Origin: Glacieibacterium arshaanense
GTDB lineage: Bacteria; Pseudomonadota; Alphaproteobacteria; Sphingomonadales; Sphingomonadaceae
Length of the DNA: 64,000 nucleotides
NCBI RefSeq assembly: GCF_004681125.1
Contig: NZ_SIHO01000001.1
Span: 310,001 to 374,000, forward strand
Reading direction: 5' to 3'
Every line of letters starts with the position of its first letter. Position 1 is the stretch's first letter. A program made the position numbers and the translations under genes. The notes beneath the pieces are model-generated. The model did not search any database. It worked only from the letters and a program-made list of their open reading frames with translations, and was not told where the DNA came from. Shown here in pieces: positions 20,410 to 30,195 of this stretch.

Positions 20410-22871
20410 TCATTGTCTTCAGCGCTGGGCAGCGGGCTGGTAGGGTCGCCGCTCGCCGCCATCAGCACCGCAATATCGGCTTCGAGCGATTCGATCAGGT
20501 CGGGAATGCTGGTCAGCACGCCGCGCTCGGCGGTCAGAATGGCAGCGAACGCCCGCGCCTTGATGCCGCGCAGCCGCTCGGGGGCGATGGCCTGATTGTC
20601 GGGCAGGGTCGAAGCGACGATGTCGATCAGCCGTTCGGCGCCGTGCAGCCGGCCCCACAGATAGTCGTTTTCGCGGTAGGCGCGCGAAAAGAACGCGCCG
20701 AACGAATTGAGCTGCGTGCCCTTGAGTGGGCTGGCCCTGACCGGATCGACGGTGCTGGTGGCCGACGTCGTCGCCTTGGCGAGCGCCACGGTGGCGCGGC
20801 CGCGGCTCAGGCTGTTGGCGTCGGCGGGCGAGATGCGGTCAACCATGATCTCGTCGAATTCGTCGATGCCGTCGCCCTGCAGCAGCGGCAGCACGGTAAT
20901 GTCGTAGAAGGCAAAGCCGAGATAGGCGCGCAGCAGCGCCTGGCGATGCGACTTGGCGCTGATCGTTTCGAACAGCGTGACCAGATCGCGATCGGTCGCG
21001 GTGTCGAGCGCATTGAGGTCCATCGCATCGGCGAGCGCTTCCATCGCCATCACCGGATCGAGCGGCGAGGCGGCGGCGACCGAGCGCAGCGTGTCCGAAT
21101 AGTGCCCGTCGCTGCGGCACGCCAGATACGGCGCCATCAGCCGGTAGATGCCGGCCTTGACCTTTTCGAGACGCTCGCGCTCGTCCTCGTCGTCGATGGC
21201 TTCCGCCAGGCTGTTGAGGCGCCGCAGCAGAAAGCGCAGGCGGCGGATGCGGAATTCGAGGTCGTATCGCCGCAGGAACTCGACAAACGGCGAATGCGCG
21301 CCGCCGCGTGCGGTGACCTGCGCCACCTCGCCGAGCTTGCGCGCGGTGACATTGTCCCAGATTTCGCGGCGCAGTTCGGCGGCGCCGCCGCGCATGTCGA
21401 AGCCGCCGAGGTGGATCAGCCGGCCGATCAGCGATTCGACAACGCCGGCGAATTTGAGCTGGCCGTAAGCGGCATAGGCAAAGCCCGCCTCGACCGCCGC
21501 CAGCGTCTGCGTCTTGCTGCGCCATTCGGACAGCCGCGCCGGGGTCAGCTTGCGCAGGAAAAACCGCCGGCCGACAGCGCGCGCAATCGCGGCATCGACT
21601 TGCGGCTGCATGCCGTCGACGACATAGCGCAGCCGGCGCACGCGCGCCGACACGCCCTCGATCGCTTCAAGGTTGTCGCGGATCGGCTGCTCGCGCGGGA
21701 TATCGGCCAGGCTGCGCAAAATCGTCGTGAAGAATCCCGGCGGCGCCCCGGCCTTGCCCGCCGGATCACCGCGTGCGCCGGGCTTGGGGTCGATATAGAC
21801 GAAGCGCCGGTCGACCTCGCGGTGCGCCGGGCGGTGGCGCAGCGCCTCGATCGCCGGACCGAACGGCCGGTTGTTGAGCACGCTGCCATCGATCAGCGTC
21901 GCGCCTTCGGGTGGTAGCCCGGCCGACGTCCGGCGCGCCAATATCCGCCGCAGAAACGCATCACGCCCCGGCCATGACACGCCGCGCGCCGCCAGCACGC
22001 CATCGATTTCGCCGACCTGCGTCGGCGGAAACGCGCCGGGGAACGACGCCGTCGCGCGCGCCGCCAGCGTCAGCTCGGCGCGGTGGCCCAGGCTGCGCGT
22101 CGTCGTGACCGTCGAACCGTCGTCGATTTCGCTGTGGAAGCCGATGATCAGTCGGTGCTCGGTCTCGATGATTTCCTTGGGCGAGTGCAGTTGCAGGTTT
22201 TGCGGCGAACCGTGGAAATCGGTGACGGTGACGAACAGGTCGAGCGGCTGGCTGGCGGGGATCAGCGGCGGCCCGGGCGGCGCCTTTTCCATCGCGGTCA
22301 GCGCGTCGAACAGATAGCCCGAAAACCCCGGCCCCGAAAACGGCGGCTGGAACCAGCGCGATCGGATAAAGCGCGACAGCTTGGCGCGGACTTCGGCGCG
22401 CGCTTCGGGGTCGAGATCGTCCTCCATATTGTCGGGCAGGCGATTGGTGCGGCCGTTGAGCCACCAGATCAGCGGGCGCGCCCACCACTTCGAAAACCGG
22501 CTCGATGCGGCCTCGGCATCGAGCAGATTATCGATGTCGGCGTTGACCAGCCACAGGTCGCGCAGCGCTTCCATGTCGTAGCCGCCGGCGATGGCGTGCG
22601 CGAGCTGGATGCCGTTGATGCCGCCCGCCGACGCGCCCGCGACGATATCGACGATGACGTGCAGGTCGACCTGTTCACCGATGACGTCGAGCAATTCGGC
22701 GTAGACGTCCTCGGTGCAGGCGCCGGGCAGCGCGCAGGCGCTGGTCAACCGCGCGCGGGCGGTCGAGGCGCGGAGCAGCTTCCACACCTCTTTGGTGATG
22801 CCGTGCATGTAGATGGCCAGGCTGACGCCGCCGTAGCAGACGAGTGCGAGCCGCAGTTCCTTTTCGCGCAT
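20406..22871 (-). CDS. Patatin-like lipid acyl hydrolase with DUF3376
   Basis: An 821-aa patatin-like protein. The N-terminal catalytic domain has the oxyanion segment CYGGVSLAIYMHG, nucleophile motif GASAGG (Ser in GxSxG) and catalytic Asp in LIDGSVLNNRPFG. The long C-terminal half matches the DUF3376 architecture. No signal peptide is evident. The ATG at 22871 (MREKELRLALVCYGG) is preferred to an upstream start because the patatin core begins there. Members are predicted phospholipases. It is coupled to the downstream membrane protein. Confidence 0.88.
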   Translation of the reverse strand: MREKELRLALVCYGGVSLAIYMHGITKEVWKLLRASTARARLTSACALPGACTEDVYAELLDVIGEQVDLHVIVDIVAGASAGGINGIQLAHAIAGGYDMEALRDLWLVNADIDNLLDAEAASSRFSKWWARPLIWWLNGRTNRLPDNMEDDLDPEARAEVRAKLSRFIRSRWFQPPFSGPGFSGYLFDALTAMEKAPPGPPLIPASQPLDLFVTVTDFHGSPQNLQLHSPKEIIETEHRLIIGFHSEIDDGSTVTTTRSLGHRAELTLAARATASFPGAFPPTQVGEIDGVLAARGVSWPGRDAFLRRILARRTSAGLPPEGATLIDGSVLNNRPFGPAIEALRHRPAHREVDRRFVYIDPKPGARGDPAGKAGAPPGFFTTILRSLADIPREQPIRDNLEAIEGVSARVRRLRYVVDGMQPQVDAAIARAVGRRFFLRKLTPARLSEWRSKTQTLAAVEAGFAYAAYGQLKFAGVVESLIGRLIHLGGFDMRGGAAELRREIWDNVTARKLGEVAQVTARGGAHSPFVEFLRRYDLEFRIRRLRFLLRRLNSLAEAIDDEDERERLEKVKAGIYRLMAPYLACRSDGHYSDTLRSVAAASPLDPVMAMEALADAMDLNALDTATDRDLVTLFETISAKSHRQALLRAYLGFAFYDITVLPLLQGDGIDEFDEIMVDRISPADANSLSRGRATVALAKATTSATSTVDPVRASPLKGTQLNSFGAFFSRAYRENDYLWGRLHGAERLIDIVASTLPDNQAIAPERLRGIKARAFAAILTAERGVLTSIPDLIESLEADIAVLMAASGDPTSPLPSAEDNE

Positions 22872-23034
22872 GCGCGCTGTTTCCCCAAACTGGACGCCCG
22901 GCGCCCGCTTCAACTAAATACGGCATTTGCGTCGCGCACAACACCGCGTTGATTTGACGGCGAAATAATTGCCGCAGCCGGCGAAGCTTTGTAGGGCCTT
23001 GCCGGCAATTCAAGTCACAGGGAGCACCCGGCGC

Positions 23035-23334
23035 ATGATCATCGTCATTGGCACGTTGCGATTTCCACCCGAAGCGCTGGCGACGCTGCGCCCGGCGCTG
23101 ACCGAGCTGGTCGAAACGACGCGGCGTGATGACGGCTGCTTCAGCTATGACGTTGCCGAGGACGTGTTTGATCCGGGACTGCTGCGGTTTTCGGAAAGCT
23201 GGCCCGATCGGGCCAGTCTCGACCGCCATCTCGGCGCGCCGCACATTGCCCCGTGGCGCGCCGCCGCCGCGGCACACGGGCTGATCTCGAGGGCGTTCAC
23301 CGCCTATGAGGCGAGTGCCCCGACTTCGGTCTAG
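23035..23334 (+). CDS. Antibiotic biosynthesis monooxygenase (ABM)-domain protein
   Basis: A 99-aa dimeric ferredoxin-like fold protein of the YgiN/quinol monooxygenase type. It starts MIIVIGTLRFPPEA, has DDGCFSYDVAEDVFDPGLLRFSESW and ends with a helix. The ATG at 23035 follows GGGAG. The substrate is unknown. A hairpin with 8-bp arms (22967-23010, AATTGCCG/CGGCAATT) lies just upstream. Confidence 0.85.
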   Translation: MIIVIGTLRFPPEALATLRPALTELVETTRRDDGCFSYDVAEDVFDPGLLRFSESWPDRASLDRHLGAPHIAPWRAAAAAHGLISRAFTAYEASAPTSV

Positions 23335-23392
23335 GTGAAAGCTTGCGGAAACGTGACGACCGCCTAGTCTGGCCGCGACCGGGGGAATTGCC

Positions 23393-24676
23393 ATGCAGCT
23401 GCGTTTGATGTTGCCGATTGTCGCGCTGCTGCTGATGGCGCTGGCGCCCGCCGCCGCACCGCTCGACCGCATTGCCCGCGACTATGTCCAGTTGACGCTG
23501 GAGGCCGGGACGCACGAGGACGGCTATGTCGATGCCTATTACGGCCCGCCCGAATGGGCCGCCGCCGCCAAGGCCAAGCCGCGAACGGTCGCAGAGCTTA
23601 AGGCCGCCGCTGCCGCGCTTGAAGCCGAAGCCCGCGCCGTCGATCCCGCAGGACTGACGCCGATCGAGCGCCAGCGCGCCGCCAACCTCGCGCTGCAACT
23701 GCACGCCGCGCAAACCCGGCTGGCGATGATCAGTGGCGCCAAGTTCAGTTTCGACGACGAAGCCTTCGGGCTATTCGGCGTGCATCCGGTGCTCAAGCCG
23801 CTCGCCGACTATGACGCGACGCTCGCCGAAATCGACAAGCTGCTGCCCGGCCCGGGGCCGCTGTGGCAGCGCGTCGACAGCTGGCGCAACGCGGCACTGA
23901 TCCCCGCGGACAGGCTCAATGCAGTGATGCAGGCGGCAATCGCCGAATGCCGAGCGCGCACACTCGCGCATATCGCACTGCCCAAGGATGAAAAGTTCAC
24001 GCTCGAATTCGTCAGGAACCAGCCGTGGAGCGGCTACAACTGGTACAAGGGCAACGCCACCAGCCTGATCCAGGTCAACACCGACCTGCCCGTCGAAATG
24101 TCGCGCGCCGTGGGGCTCGGCTGTCACGAAGGCTATCCAGGCCATCACGTCTATAATGCGCTGCTCGAACAGCAGCTGACGCGCGGCCGCGGCTGGGTCG
24201 AATTCAGCGTCTATCCGCTCTACAGCCCGATGTCGTTACTCGCCGAAGGCTCGGCCAATTACGGGCGCTATCTGGCGTTTCCGGGCGACGAGCAGGCGGC
24301 ATTCGAAGCGCGCACACTGTATCCGCTCGCCGGTCTCGATCCGGCATTGGCGCGTCGCAACGTCGCGCTTTATGCCGCGCTCGAGCGACTGGGCGGGGCG
24401 CGGCTGACCATCGCGCGCGATTATCTCGACGGCCATATCGACCGCGTGACGGCACTGGCGCTGACGCAGAAATACCTGCTGCTGTCGCCCGAACGCGCCG
24501 CGCAGTCGGTCAAGTTCACCGAGCACTACCGCAGCTATGTCATCAACTACGGTCTCGGACAGGATCTCGTGCGCGCACACATCGAAGGTGCCGGTCCCGA
24601 CCAGACGGCGCGCTGGACGGCGATGCAGCAAATCCTGTCGCGCCCGACGACACCCGCCGATCTCGGCGCGCGCTGA
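23393..24676 (+). CDS. Exported DUF885-like putative metallopeptidase
   Basis: A 427-aa protein with a signal peptide (MQLRLMLPIVALLLMALAPAAA). A CHEGYPGHH motif near residue 245 looks like the metal-binding HExxxxHH of DUF885-type proteins. Other conserved parts are YVDAYYGPPEW and a C-terminal KFTEHYRSYVINYGLGQD. Probably a periplasmic zinc-dependent hydrolase; substrate unknown. Confidence 0.8.
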   Translation: MQLRLMLPIVALLLMALAPAAAPLDRIARDYVQLTLEAGTHEDGYVDAYYGPPEWAAAAKAKPRTVAELKAAAAALEAEARAVDPAGLTPIERQRAANLALQLHAAQTRLAMISGAKFSFDDEAFGLFGVHPVLKPLADYDATLAEIDKLLPGPGPLWQRVDSWRNAALIPADRLNAVMQAAIAECRARTLAHIALPKDEKFTLEFVRNQPWSGYNWYKGNATSLIQVNTDLPVEMSRAVGLGCHEGYPGHHVYNALLEQQLTRGRGWVEFSVYPLYSPMSLLAEGSANYGRYLAFPGDEQAAFEARTLYPLAGLDPALARRNVALYAALERLGGARLTIARDYLDGHIDRVTALALTQKYLLLSPERAAQSVKFTEHYRSYVINYGLGQDLVRAHIEGAGPDQTARWTAMQQILSRPTTPADLGAR

Positions 24677-24736
24677 CGGTTGTCGCCAAGGGCGCGGAGG
24701 CATATTGTAACGGCGTCGCTTCAGGGGAGTTTCGAC

Positions 24737-25648
24737 ATGGTCGACAGTCTGCACCGCCGCCTGATGTATCTGTGTAATCTTAGCTACGAACTCGCGCCGG
24801 GTGCCATCGCCGTGCCGGTCCGCCCCGGCGAGACCGGCCGGCGCGACGCCGCCATCGGGCTTGGTCATCAAGGCGCCGTGATCGCGCGCAACGCGGCGGG
24901 CGGGCTGTTCCGCGACGTGGCGCTGGTCGGTCACATCCCCGAAGGCATCGTCATCGCGGCGCGCGGCACGATGCCGCCCGATCCGCACGCGAAGGGGCCG
25001 GCGGCGCTCGCCATCATCCGCGACTGGCTCAACGACGGCAATCTGTTCGACAAGGCGTCGAACGACTTCGTCGACCGCGTTCATGGCGGTTTTGCCGCAT
25101 CGGCGATTGCGTTGTGCGGCGGCGATGACGGCATCAAGGCGGTGCTGACCGACCTGCTGGCGCGCGACGACATCCCCAGGCATGTTTTCGTCACCGGTCA
25201 CAGCAAGGGCGGCCCCGTCGCCAACCTGATCGCCTGGGCCATTCGCGCCCGCTGGGGCATTTCCAGCGTGCCGGTCACCGTCGTCACCTTTGCCGCGGCA
25301 CGCACCGGCAATGCGGCCTTCCGCGCCGATTTCAACTCGCGCGGCATCGAATGCACGCGCTACGAAGCATTTTTCGATCAGGTCCCCAAGCTGCCGCTCG
25401 GCACCGACCAGAACGCTGCGCTGCGCAAGCTGCTCGACCATTTCGGCATCAAGGTTTCGGGCGACGGCGTCGGCTTTGTCGGTATCGGCAGCAAGGTCGA
25501 GGAAAACCCGTTCCAGGCAATTTTCAAGAACGCCGGCGGGCTGGTCCACCTCGGCAACGGCAAGATCGATTTCATCGACAACCTCGAAATGATCGTCAAG
25601 GCGCACAGCATCGGGCCGGAAACCTCCTACGACGGGCTGGTGCAGTAA
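24737..25648 (+). CDS. Class 3 lipase-like alpha/beta hydrolase
   Basis: A 303-aa protein. The nucleophile elbow is VTGHSKGGPVANL (GxSxG) and the downstream pattern VVTFAAARTGN...FDQVPKLP matches class 3 lipases (FGxPRxGN...DxVPxLP). No signal peptide is seen. The ATG at 24737 has GGGGAG 8 nt upstream. Substrate is unknown. Confidence 0.8.
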   Translation: MVDSLHRRLMYLCNLSYELAPGAIAVPVRPGETGRRDAAIGLGHQGAVIARNAAGGLFRDVALVGHIPEGIVIAARGTMPPDPHAKGPAALAIIRDWLNDGNLFDKASNDFVDRVHGGFAASAIALCGGDDGIKAVLTDLLARDDIPRHVFVTGHSKGGPVANLIAWAIRARWGISSVPVTVVTFAAARTGNAAFRADFNSRGIECTRYEAFFDQVPKLPLGTDQNAALRKLLDHFGIKVSGDGVGFVGIGSKVEENPFQAIFKNAGGLVHLGNGKIDFIDNLEMIVKAHSIGPETSYDGLVQ

Positions 25649-25713
25649 CGGCACTTGCAGGCGCGCCGCTGCGATGCTACGTTCCCGTTTCGTTCGCATC
25701 TTCCGGAGTCGCC

Positions 25714-27099
25714 ATGGCCCGCCCCGCCACCCGCTATGTCTGCCAGACCTGCGGCTCGGTGACGTCGAAATGGATGGGGCAATGCGCCGACTGTAACGAA
25801 TGGAACACCATCCAGCAGGAAGCCGCGCCCGTCGTCAGCGTGTTTTCCGCCAAGCACTCGCTGAGCGCCGGTGGCGCGCGCATCGACATGACGGGATTGA
25901 ACGACGATGTCGCGCTGCCCGAACGGCTGTCGACCGGCATCGCCGAACTTGACCGCGCACTGGGCGGCGTGCCTGGCGGTGGCGGCCTGGTCGCCGGCTC
26001 CGCCGTCTTGATCGGCGGCGACCCCGGCATCGGCAAATCGACGCTGCTGCTGCAGGCGGCGGGCAAGATGGCGCTGAATGGCCTTCGCGTCAGCTATATT
26101 TCAGGCGAGGAGGCTGCCGATCAGGTGCGGTTGCGTGCCCGCCGGTTGGGCCTTGCCAAGGCGCCAGTGCAGCTTGCCGCCGCGTCGTCGGTGCGCGACA
26201 TTCTGACGACGCTGGCCGCCGGCCCACCACCAGCGCTACTGATCATCGATTCAATCCAGACGATGGTATCCGACACGCTTGAAGGTGCGCCGGGCACTGT
26301 CAGCCAAGTACGCGCCTCGGCGATGGAACTCATCCGCTACGCCAAGACCAGTGGTGCGGCGGTGGTGCTCGTCGGCCATGTCACCAAAGATGGGCAGATC
26401 GCCGGACCGCGGGTTCTGGAGCACATGGTCGATACCGTGCTCTATTTCGAAGGCGAGCGCAGCCACCAGTACCGCATCCTGCGCGCCGTCAAGAACCGCT
26501 TCGGCGGCACCGACGAAATCGGCGTGTTCGCGATGGGCGCCGATGGCTTGGAGGAGGTGGCGAATCCGTCGTCGCTGTTCCTCACCGACCGAGAACGCCC
26601 GGTATCGGGTGCAGTGGTGTTCCCGGCGCTCGAGGGCACACGGCCGGTGCTGTGCGAGATCCAGGCGCTGGTGGTGCGTGTTGCCTCGGGCGCAACGCCG
26701 CGCCGCGCCGTGGTCGGCTGGGACAGCGCGCGGCTGGCAATGATTTTGGCCGTTCTGGAGTCGCGCTGCGGACTGAGCTTTTCGGCTTGCGAAGTCTATC
26801 TCAACGTGGCGGGCGGCCTGAAAGTCTCCGACCCCGGCGCCGACCTTGCGGTGGCGGCGGCGCTGATATCGGCGCTGACCGAGACCGTGGTGCCGCACGA
26901 CACGGTGGCATTCGGCGAAATCGCGCTGTCAGGCGAAGTCCGCAGCGTCGGCCACGCCGCACTACGCCTCAAAGAAGCTGCGAAACTCGGTTTCAACGCC
27001 GCGTTGGTGCCGGCGGGCACGAAGGGCGTCGGGTCGCTGACGCCGCGCAACTTTGCCACCGTCGGCGCGCTCGTCGATTGGCTCGGCGCCAAGGGCTAG
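25714..27099 (+). CDS. radA: DNA repair protein RadA
   Basis: A RecA-like branch-migration helicase acting in recombination. It is 461 aa, with an N-terminal C4 zinc finger (CQTCG, CADC), Walker A GGDPGIGKST, the RadA KNRFG motif and a C-terminal Lon-protease-like domain (GEIALSGEVRSVGH). The ATG at 25714 follows GGAG; the frame stays open 121 codons further upstream inside the lipase gene, but only this start fits. Its TAG stop shares CTAG with the convergent gene. Confidence 0.96.
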   Translation: MARPATRYVCQTCGSVTSKWMGQCADCNEWNTIQQEAAPVVSVFSAKHSLSAGGARIDMTGLNDDVALPERLSTGIAELDRALGGVPGGGGLVAGSAVLIGGDPGIGKSTLLLQAAGKMALNGLRVSYISGEEAADQVRLRARRLGLAKAPVQLAAASSVRDILTTLAAGPPPALLIIDSIQTMVSDTLEGAPGTVSQVRASAMELIRYAKTSGAAVVLVGHVTKDGQIAGPRVLEHMVDTVLYFEGERSHQYRILRAVKNRFGGTDEIGVFAMGADGLEEVANPSSLFLTDRERPVSGAVVFPALEGTRPVLCEIQALVVRVASGATPRRAVVGWDSARLAMILAVLESRCGLSFSACEVYLNVAGGLKVSDPGADLAVAAALISALTETVVPHDTVAFGEIALSGEVRSVGHAALRLKEAAKLGFNAALVPAGTKGVGSLTPRNFATVGALVDWLGAKG

Positions 27100-28007
27100 C
27101 GCGCCCAGGTCGTGATGAAATCCGCCAGACTCGGCAGGAAGTCCACCGACCCGTGCAGCGCCGCGACCAGCAACAGGCTGCGCGTACGCCACCACGCCGT
27201 GCCGAGCATCAGCGACAGCGGCGACAGCGTCGCGATGGTGAATGCCGCCACCTGCCACGGGTCGGTCGACCAGCCATCGGTGCCGGGACCGCCGCGCAGA
27301 TACAGCCCCGGCCAATGCGCCAGCGCGAAGATGATTGAGGCAACCGGAATTGCGCCCGCCGGTGATCGCAGCACCGCCGCCAGCCGCGATTGCAGAACGG
27401 CGCGGTACAGGAATTCCTCGTTCAATCCCGCGACGATGCTGATCGCGACGAAGTTGAGTGGCACTGCCCACAACAGCGTCGGCAATGTCGCTCCGGTCGC
27501 CGCGACCTGCTTGAGGCTGGGGCTGACAACCGCCAGCAGCCCGATCAGCGCCCCGCCGACCACCAGCAGCACCGGCCAGAACCCGCGCCGCTCGATGCCG
27601 CTGTCGAACAACGTCCGCACCGGTGCGCGCAGGGCCAGCAGCAACAGCACCGGCAGCAGCACATGCGCGGTCAGCTTGACCAGTGCGGTGACAATGTCAT
27701 GACTGCGCGGATCAGTGATGCTGTGCGTCCACGCCATCACCGGGCCGAGGAAAACCGTGGCGTAAACCAGCAGATACGCGAGCACCGCGCCAAGCTCGAC
27801 CACTGGTCGCCGCACCGGCACCGCCGGTGCCTTGGTGTGGCGCGTCAGTACCAGCACCAGTCCCGAGCCGGTGATCCCGAAGATGGCCATCGACACCAGC
27901 GGAAAGCCCCAGTCGCCACCCGTCGCGGCGAGATAGGCCACCGATGCTATCCAGGCGAGCGCATAGGCCAGCAAGCAGTTGCGGGTGGCGGCAGGATTTG
28001 CGTTCAT
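27096..28007 (-). CDS. CPBP-family intramembrane protease/immunity-like protein
   Basis: A polytopic membrane protein of 303 aa. The CPBP (Abi/CAAX protease) motifs are present: NEEFLYRAVLQS (EExxxR), FALAHW and a terminal ALHGSVDF. Such glutamate-dependent proteases act in membrane processing or bacteriocin self-immunity; the target is unknown. It converges on radA. Confidence 0.87.
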   Translation of the reverse strand: MNANPAATRNCLLAYALAWIASVAYLAATGGDWGFPLVSMAIFGITGSGLVLVLTRHTKAPAVPVRRPVVELGAVLAYLLVYATVFLGPVMAWTHSITDPRSHDIVTALVKLTAHVLLPVLLLLALRAPVRTLFDSGIERRGFWPVLLVVGGALIGLLAVVSPSLKQVAATGATLPTLLWAVPLNFVAISIVAGLNEEFLYRAVLQSRLAAVLRSPAGAIPVASIIFALAHWPGLYLRGGPGTDGWSTDPWQVAAFTIATLSPLSLMLGTAWWRTRSLLLVAALHGSVDFLPSLADFITTWAR

Positions 28008-28108
28008 CGTTGCTGTATTATCACACTAATACGCAAATGCAACGGGGATTGCGCCGCGTCCAGCGCGCAGGGCTTTAGCTTGGCGCCAAATATCGCTACA
28101 CCGGCGCC

Positions 28109-28798
28109 ATGCTAGCCAGTCTTACCCCGTTCGACATTGTCGTCATCCTGCTCATCGGCCTCGGCGGCGTTGCCGGGCTGTTGCGCGGTTTTGTCACCGA
28201 AGTGCTGTCGCTGCTCGCCTGGGTGGCGGGCATTGTCGCGGTGCGTTTCCTCTATGCGCCGACGCGCGACTTTGCGCTGCGCTATCTGGGCAACGAGGCC
28301 GGCGCGGCAATTCTGGCGTTCGTGCTGATTTTCTTCACCGCCTATATCGGCTTTCGCTTTGTCGCGCAGATGCTCGGCACCCGCACGCGGTCGTCGATCG
28401 TCGGGCCGCTCGACCGGTTGCTCGGGCTCGGCTTCGGCGCGTTCAAGGGGCTGATTGGCGCTGCCGTGCTGTTCCTGTTGCTGACCTTTGGGCTCGATCT
28501 GCTCGACAAGGGCGGCCCGCGCCCGGCGTGGCTGCAGGCCGGCCGCACCGAGCCGCTGCTCAACATGACGTCGAAGGCGATGATCGATTTCGTCGACAAG
28601 ACCCGCGCTGGCCAGCCCATCGGCAAGTCGCTGAGCGAAGCGGTGACCTTGCCCAAGGACAAGGCCGTAAAGCCAACCGACAAGCCCGCAGGCAATTTGG
28701 CCGCCAAACCCGCCGAAAGCGGCTATCAGCCCACCGATCGCAAGGCGCTCGACAGCTTGCTTGGCGACACCGACGCCACCGGCGGCGACAAGACCTGA
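28109..28798 (+). CDS. CvpA-family membrane protein
   Basis: A 229-aa protein with four hydrophobic segments and the CvpA start pattern FDIVVILLIGLGGVAGLLRGFVTEVLSLLAWVAGI. CvpA homologues affect colicin V production, biofilm formation and envelope stress. The Lys/Pro-rich C-terminus (KDKAVKPTDKPAG) is probably cytoplasmic and disordered. It is divergent from the CPBP gene and 14 nt upstream of cysS. Confidence 0.9.
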   Translation: MLASLTPFDIVVILLIGLGGVAGLLRGFVTEVLSLLAWVAGIVAVRFLYAPTRDFALRYLGNEAGAAILAFVLIFFTAYIGFRFVAQMLGTRTRSSIVGPLDRLLGLGFGAFKGLIGAAVLFLLLTFGLDLLDKGGPRPAWLQAGRTEPLLNMTSKAMIDFVDKTRAGQPIGKSLSEAVTLPKDKAVKPTDKPAGNLAAKPAESGYQPTDRKALDSLLGDTDATGGDKT

Positions 28799-28812
28799 CC
28801 GCAAGGCGCAGC

Positions 28813-30117
28813 ATGCAGATCAAGCTTTACGATACCATGGCGCGCGCCAAGCGCGTCTTCGTGCCCGCCGACCCCGACCGCGTGACGATGTATGTCTGCG
28901 GCCCGACGGTTTATGGCCGCGCGCATATCGGCAATGCCCGCCCCGCGGTGGTGTTCGACGTGCTGGCGCGACTGTTGCGCCACCAGTACGGCGCGAACCA
29001 CGTCATCTACGCGCGCAACATCACCGACATTGACGACAAGATCAACGCCGCCGCCGCCGCCGAAGGCGTCGACATCAGCGTGATTTCAAAGCGTTGGGAA
29101 GATTTCTATCTCGCCGACATGGACGCGCTCGGCGTGCTGCGTCCCGATATCGAACCGCATGCAGTGGCGAGCATTCCGGCAATGGTGGCGATGATCAGCG
29201 ACCTGGTTGCCAAGGGCGCGGCCTATGCCGCCGAAGGTCATGTGCTGTTCGATGTCACAGCAAGCCACGACTATGGCGTGCTGTCGCGGCGCCCGCTCGA
29301 CGAGATGATCGCCGGCGCGCGCGTCGAAATCGCGCCCTACAAGAAGAACGCCGCCGACTTCGTGCTGTGGAAGCCCAGCGCCGCCGGCCAGCCGGGTTGG
29401 GATAGCCCCTGGAGCCACGGCCGCCCGGGCTGGCACATCGAATGCTCGGCGATGATTGCCGAAAACCTTGGTACCACGATCGACATCCACGGCGGCGGGC
29501 AGGACCTGATATTCCCGCACCATGAAAACGAGCACGCGCAAAGCCATTGCGCGCATGGTGCGCCGCTGGCGAATTATTGGCTGCATAACGGCTTCCTCAA
29601 CATGGGCGACACCAAGATGTCGAAGTCGCTCGGCAATATCGTCAGCGTCGGCGATCTGCTCGAAGCGGGCTGGGATGGCGCGGTTTTGCGGTTGGCGCTG
29701 CTCAGTGCGCATTACCGCCAGCCTCTGGCGTGGACGCAGGACCTGCTCGAAGCGACCAAGGCGCAGCTCGAACGCTGGCGGCGCGTCGCCGGCAGCGGCT
29801 GGGATAGCGCGTCGGAGCCGCACCCCGATGTCGTCGGTGCACTTGCCGATGACCTCAACACCCCCAAGGCGTTCGCGGCGCTGTCGGCGCTCGCCAATGC
29901 CGGCGATATTGAGGCATTGCGCGGCTCGCTGGCGTTCATCGGCATCGGCGAGGCCGAGGCAGACGTTGACCCCGAAATCGATGCCCTCGTCGCGGCACGC
30001 ACCGCGGCACGGGCGCGCAAGGACTTCGCCGAGTCCGATCGCATCCGCGACGAACTTGGCGCACGCGGCATCGTGCTCGAAGACGGCGCGGCTGGCACCA
30101 GCTGGCGTCGCGCCTGA
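28813..30117 (+). CDS. cysS: Cysteinyl-tRNA synthetase
   Basis: A class I synthetase for tRNA-Cys. It is 434 aa (slightly short for the family) and has zinc/ATP motifs CGPTVYGRAHIGNAR and HIECSAM, HHENEHAQS, and the KMSKSLGN loop. The ATG at 28813 (MQIKLYDT) is the family start; the frame extends upstream without homology. The C-terminal DALR region is shortened. Confidence 0.96.
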   Translation: MQIKLYDTMARAKRVFVPADPDRVTMYVCGPTVYGRAHIGNARPAVVFDVLARLLRHQYGANHVIYARNITDIDDKINAAAAAEGVDISVISKRWEDFYLADMDALGVLRPDIEPHAVASIPAMVAMISDLVAKGAAYAAEGHVLFDVTASHDYGVLSRRPLDEMIAGARVEIAPYKKNAADFVLWKPSAAGQPGWDSPWSHGRPGWHIECSAMIAENLGTTIDIHGGGQDLIFPHHENEHAQSHCAHGAPLANYWLHNGFLNMGDTKMSKSLGNIVSVGDLLEAGWDGAVLRLALLSAHYRQPLAWTQDLLEATKAQLERWRRVAGSGWDSASEPHPDVVGALADDLNTPKAFAALSALANAGDIEALRGSLAFIGIGEAEADVDPEIDALVAARTAARARKDFAESDRIRDELGARGIVLEDGAAGTSWRRA

Positions 30118-30195
30118 CCCCGCGCAATCGTGCTTTCACCCCGGCGCGCCAGCGTCTATGACGTTCGCATTGCGCGTCATTAATCGGGGACTGTC

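Noticed and set aside
22967-23010. Hairpin with 8-bp arms upstream of the ABM gene
   Set aside because: The 28-nt loop and lack of a T-run make a regulatory role weak; mentioned only in the gene entry.
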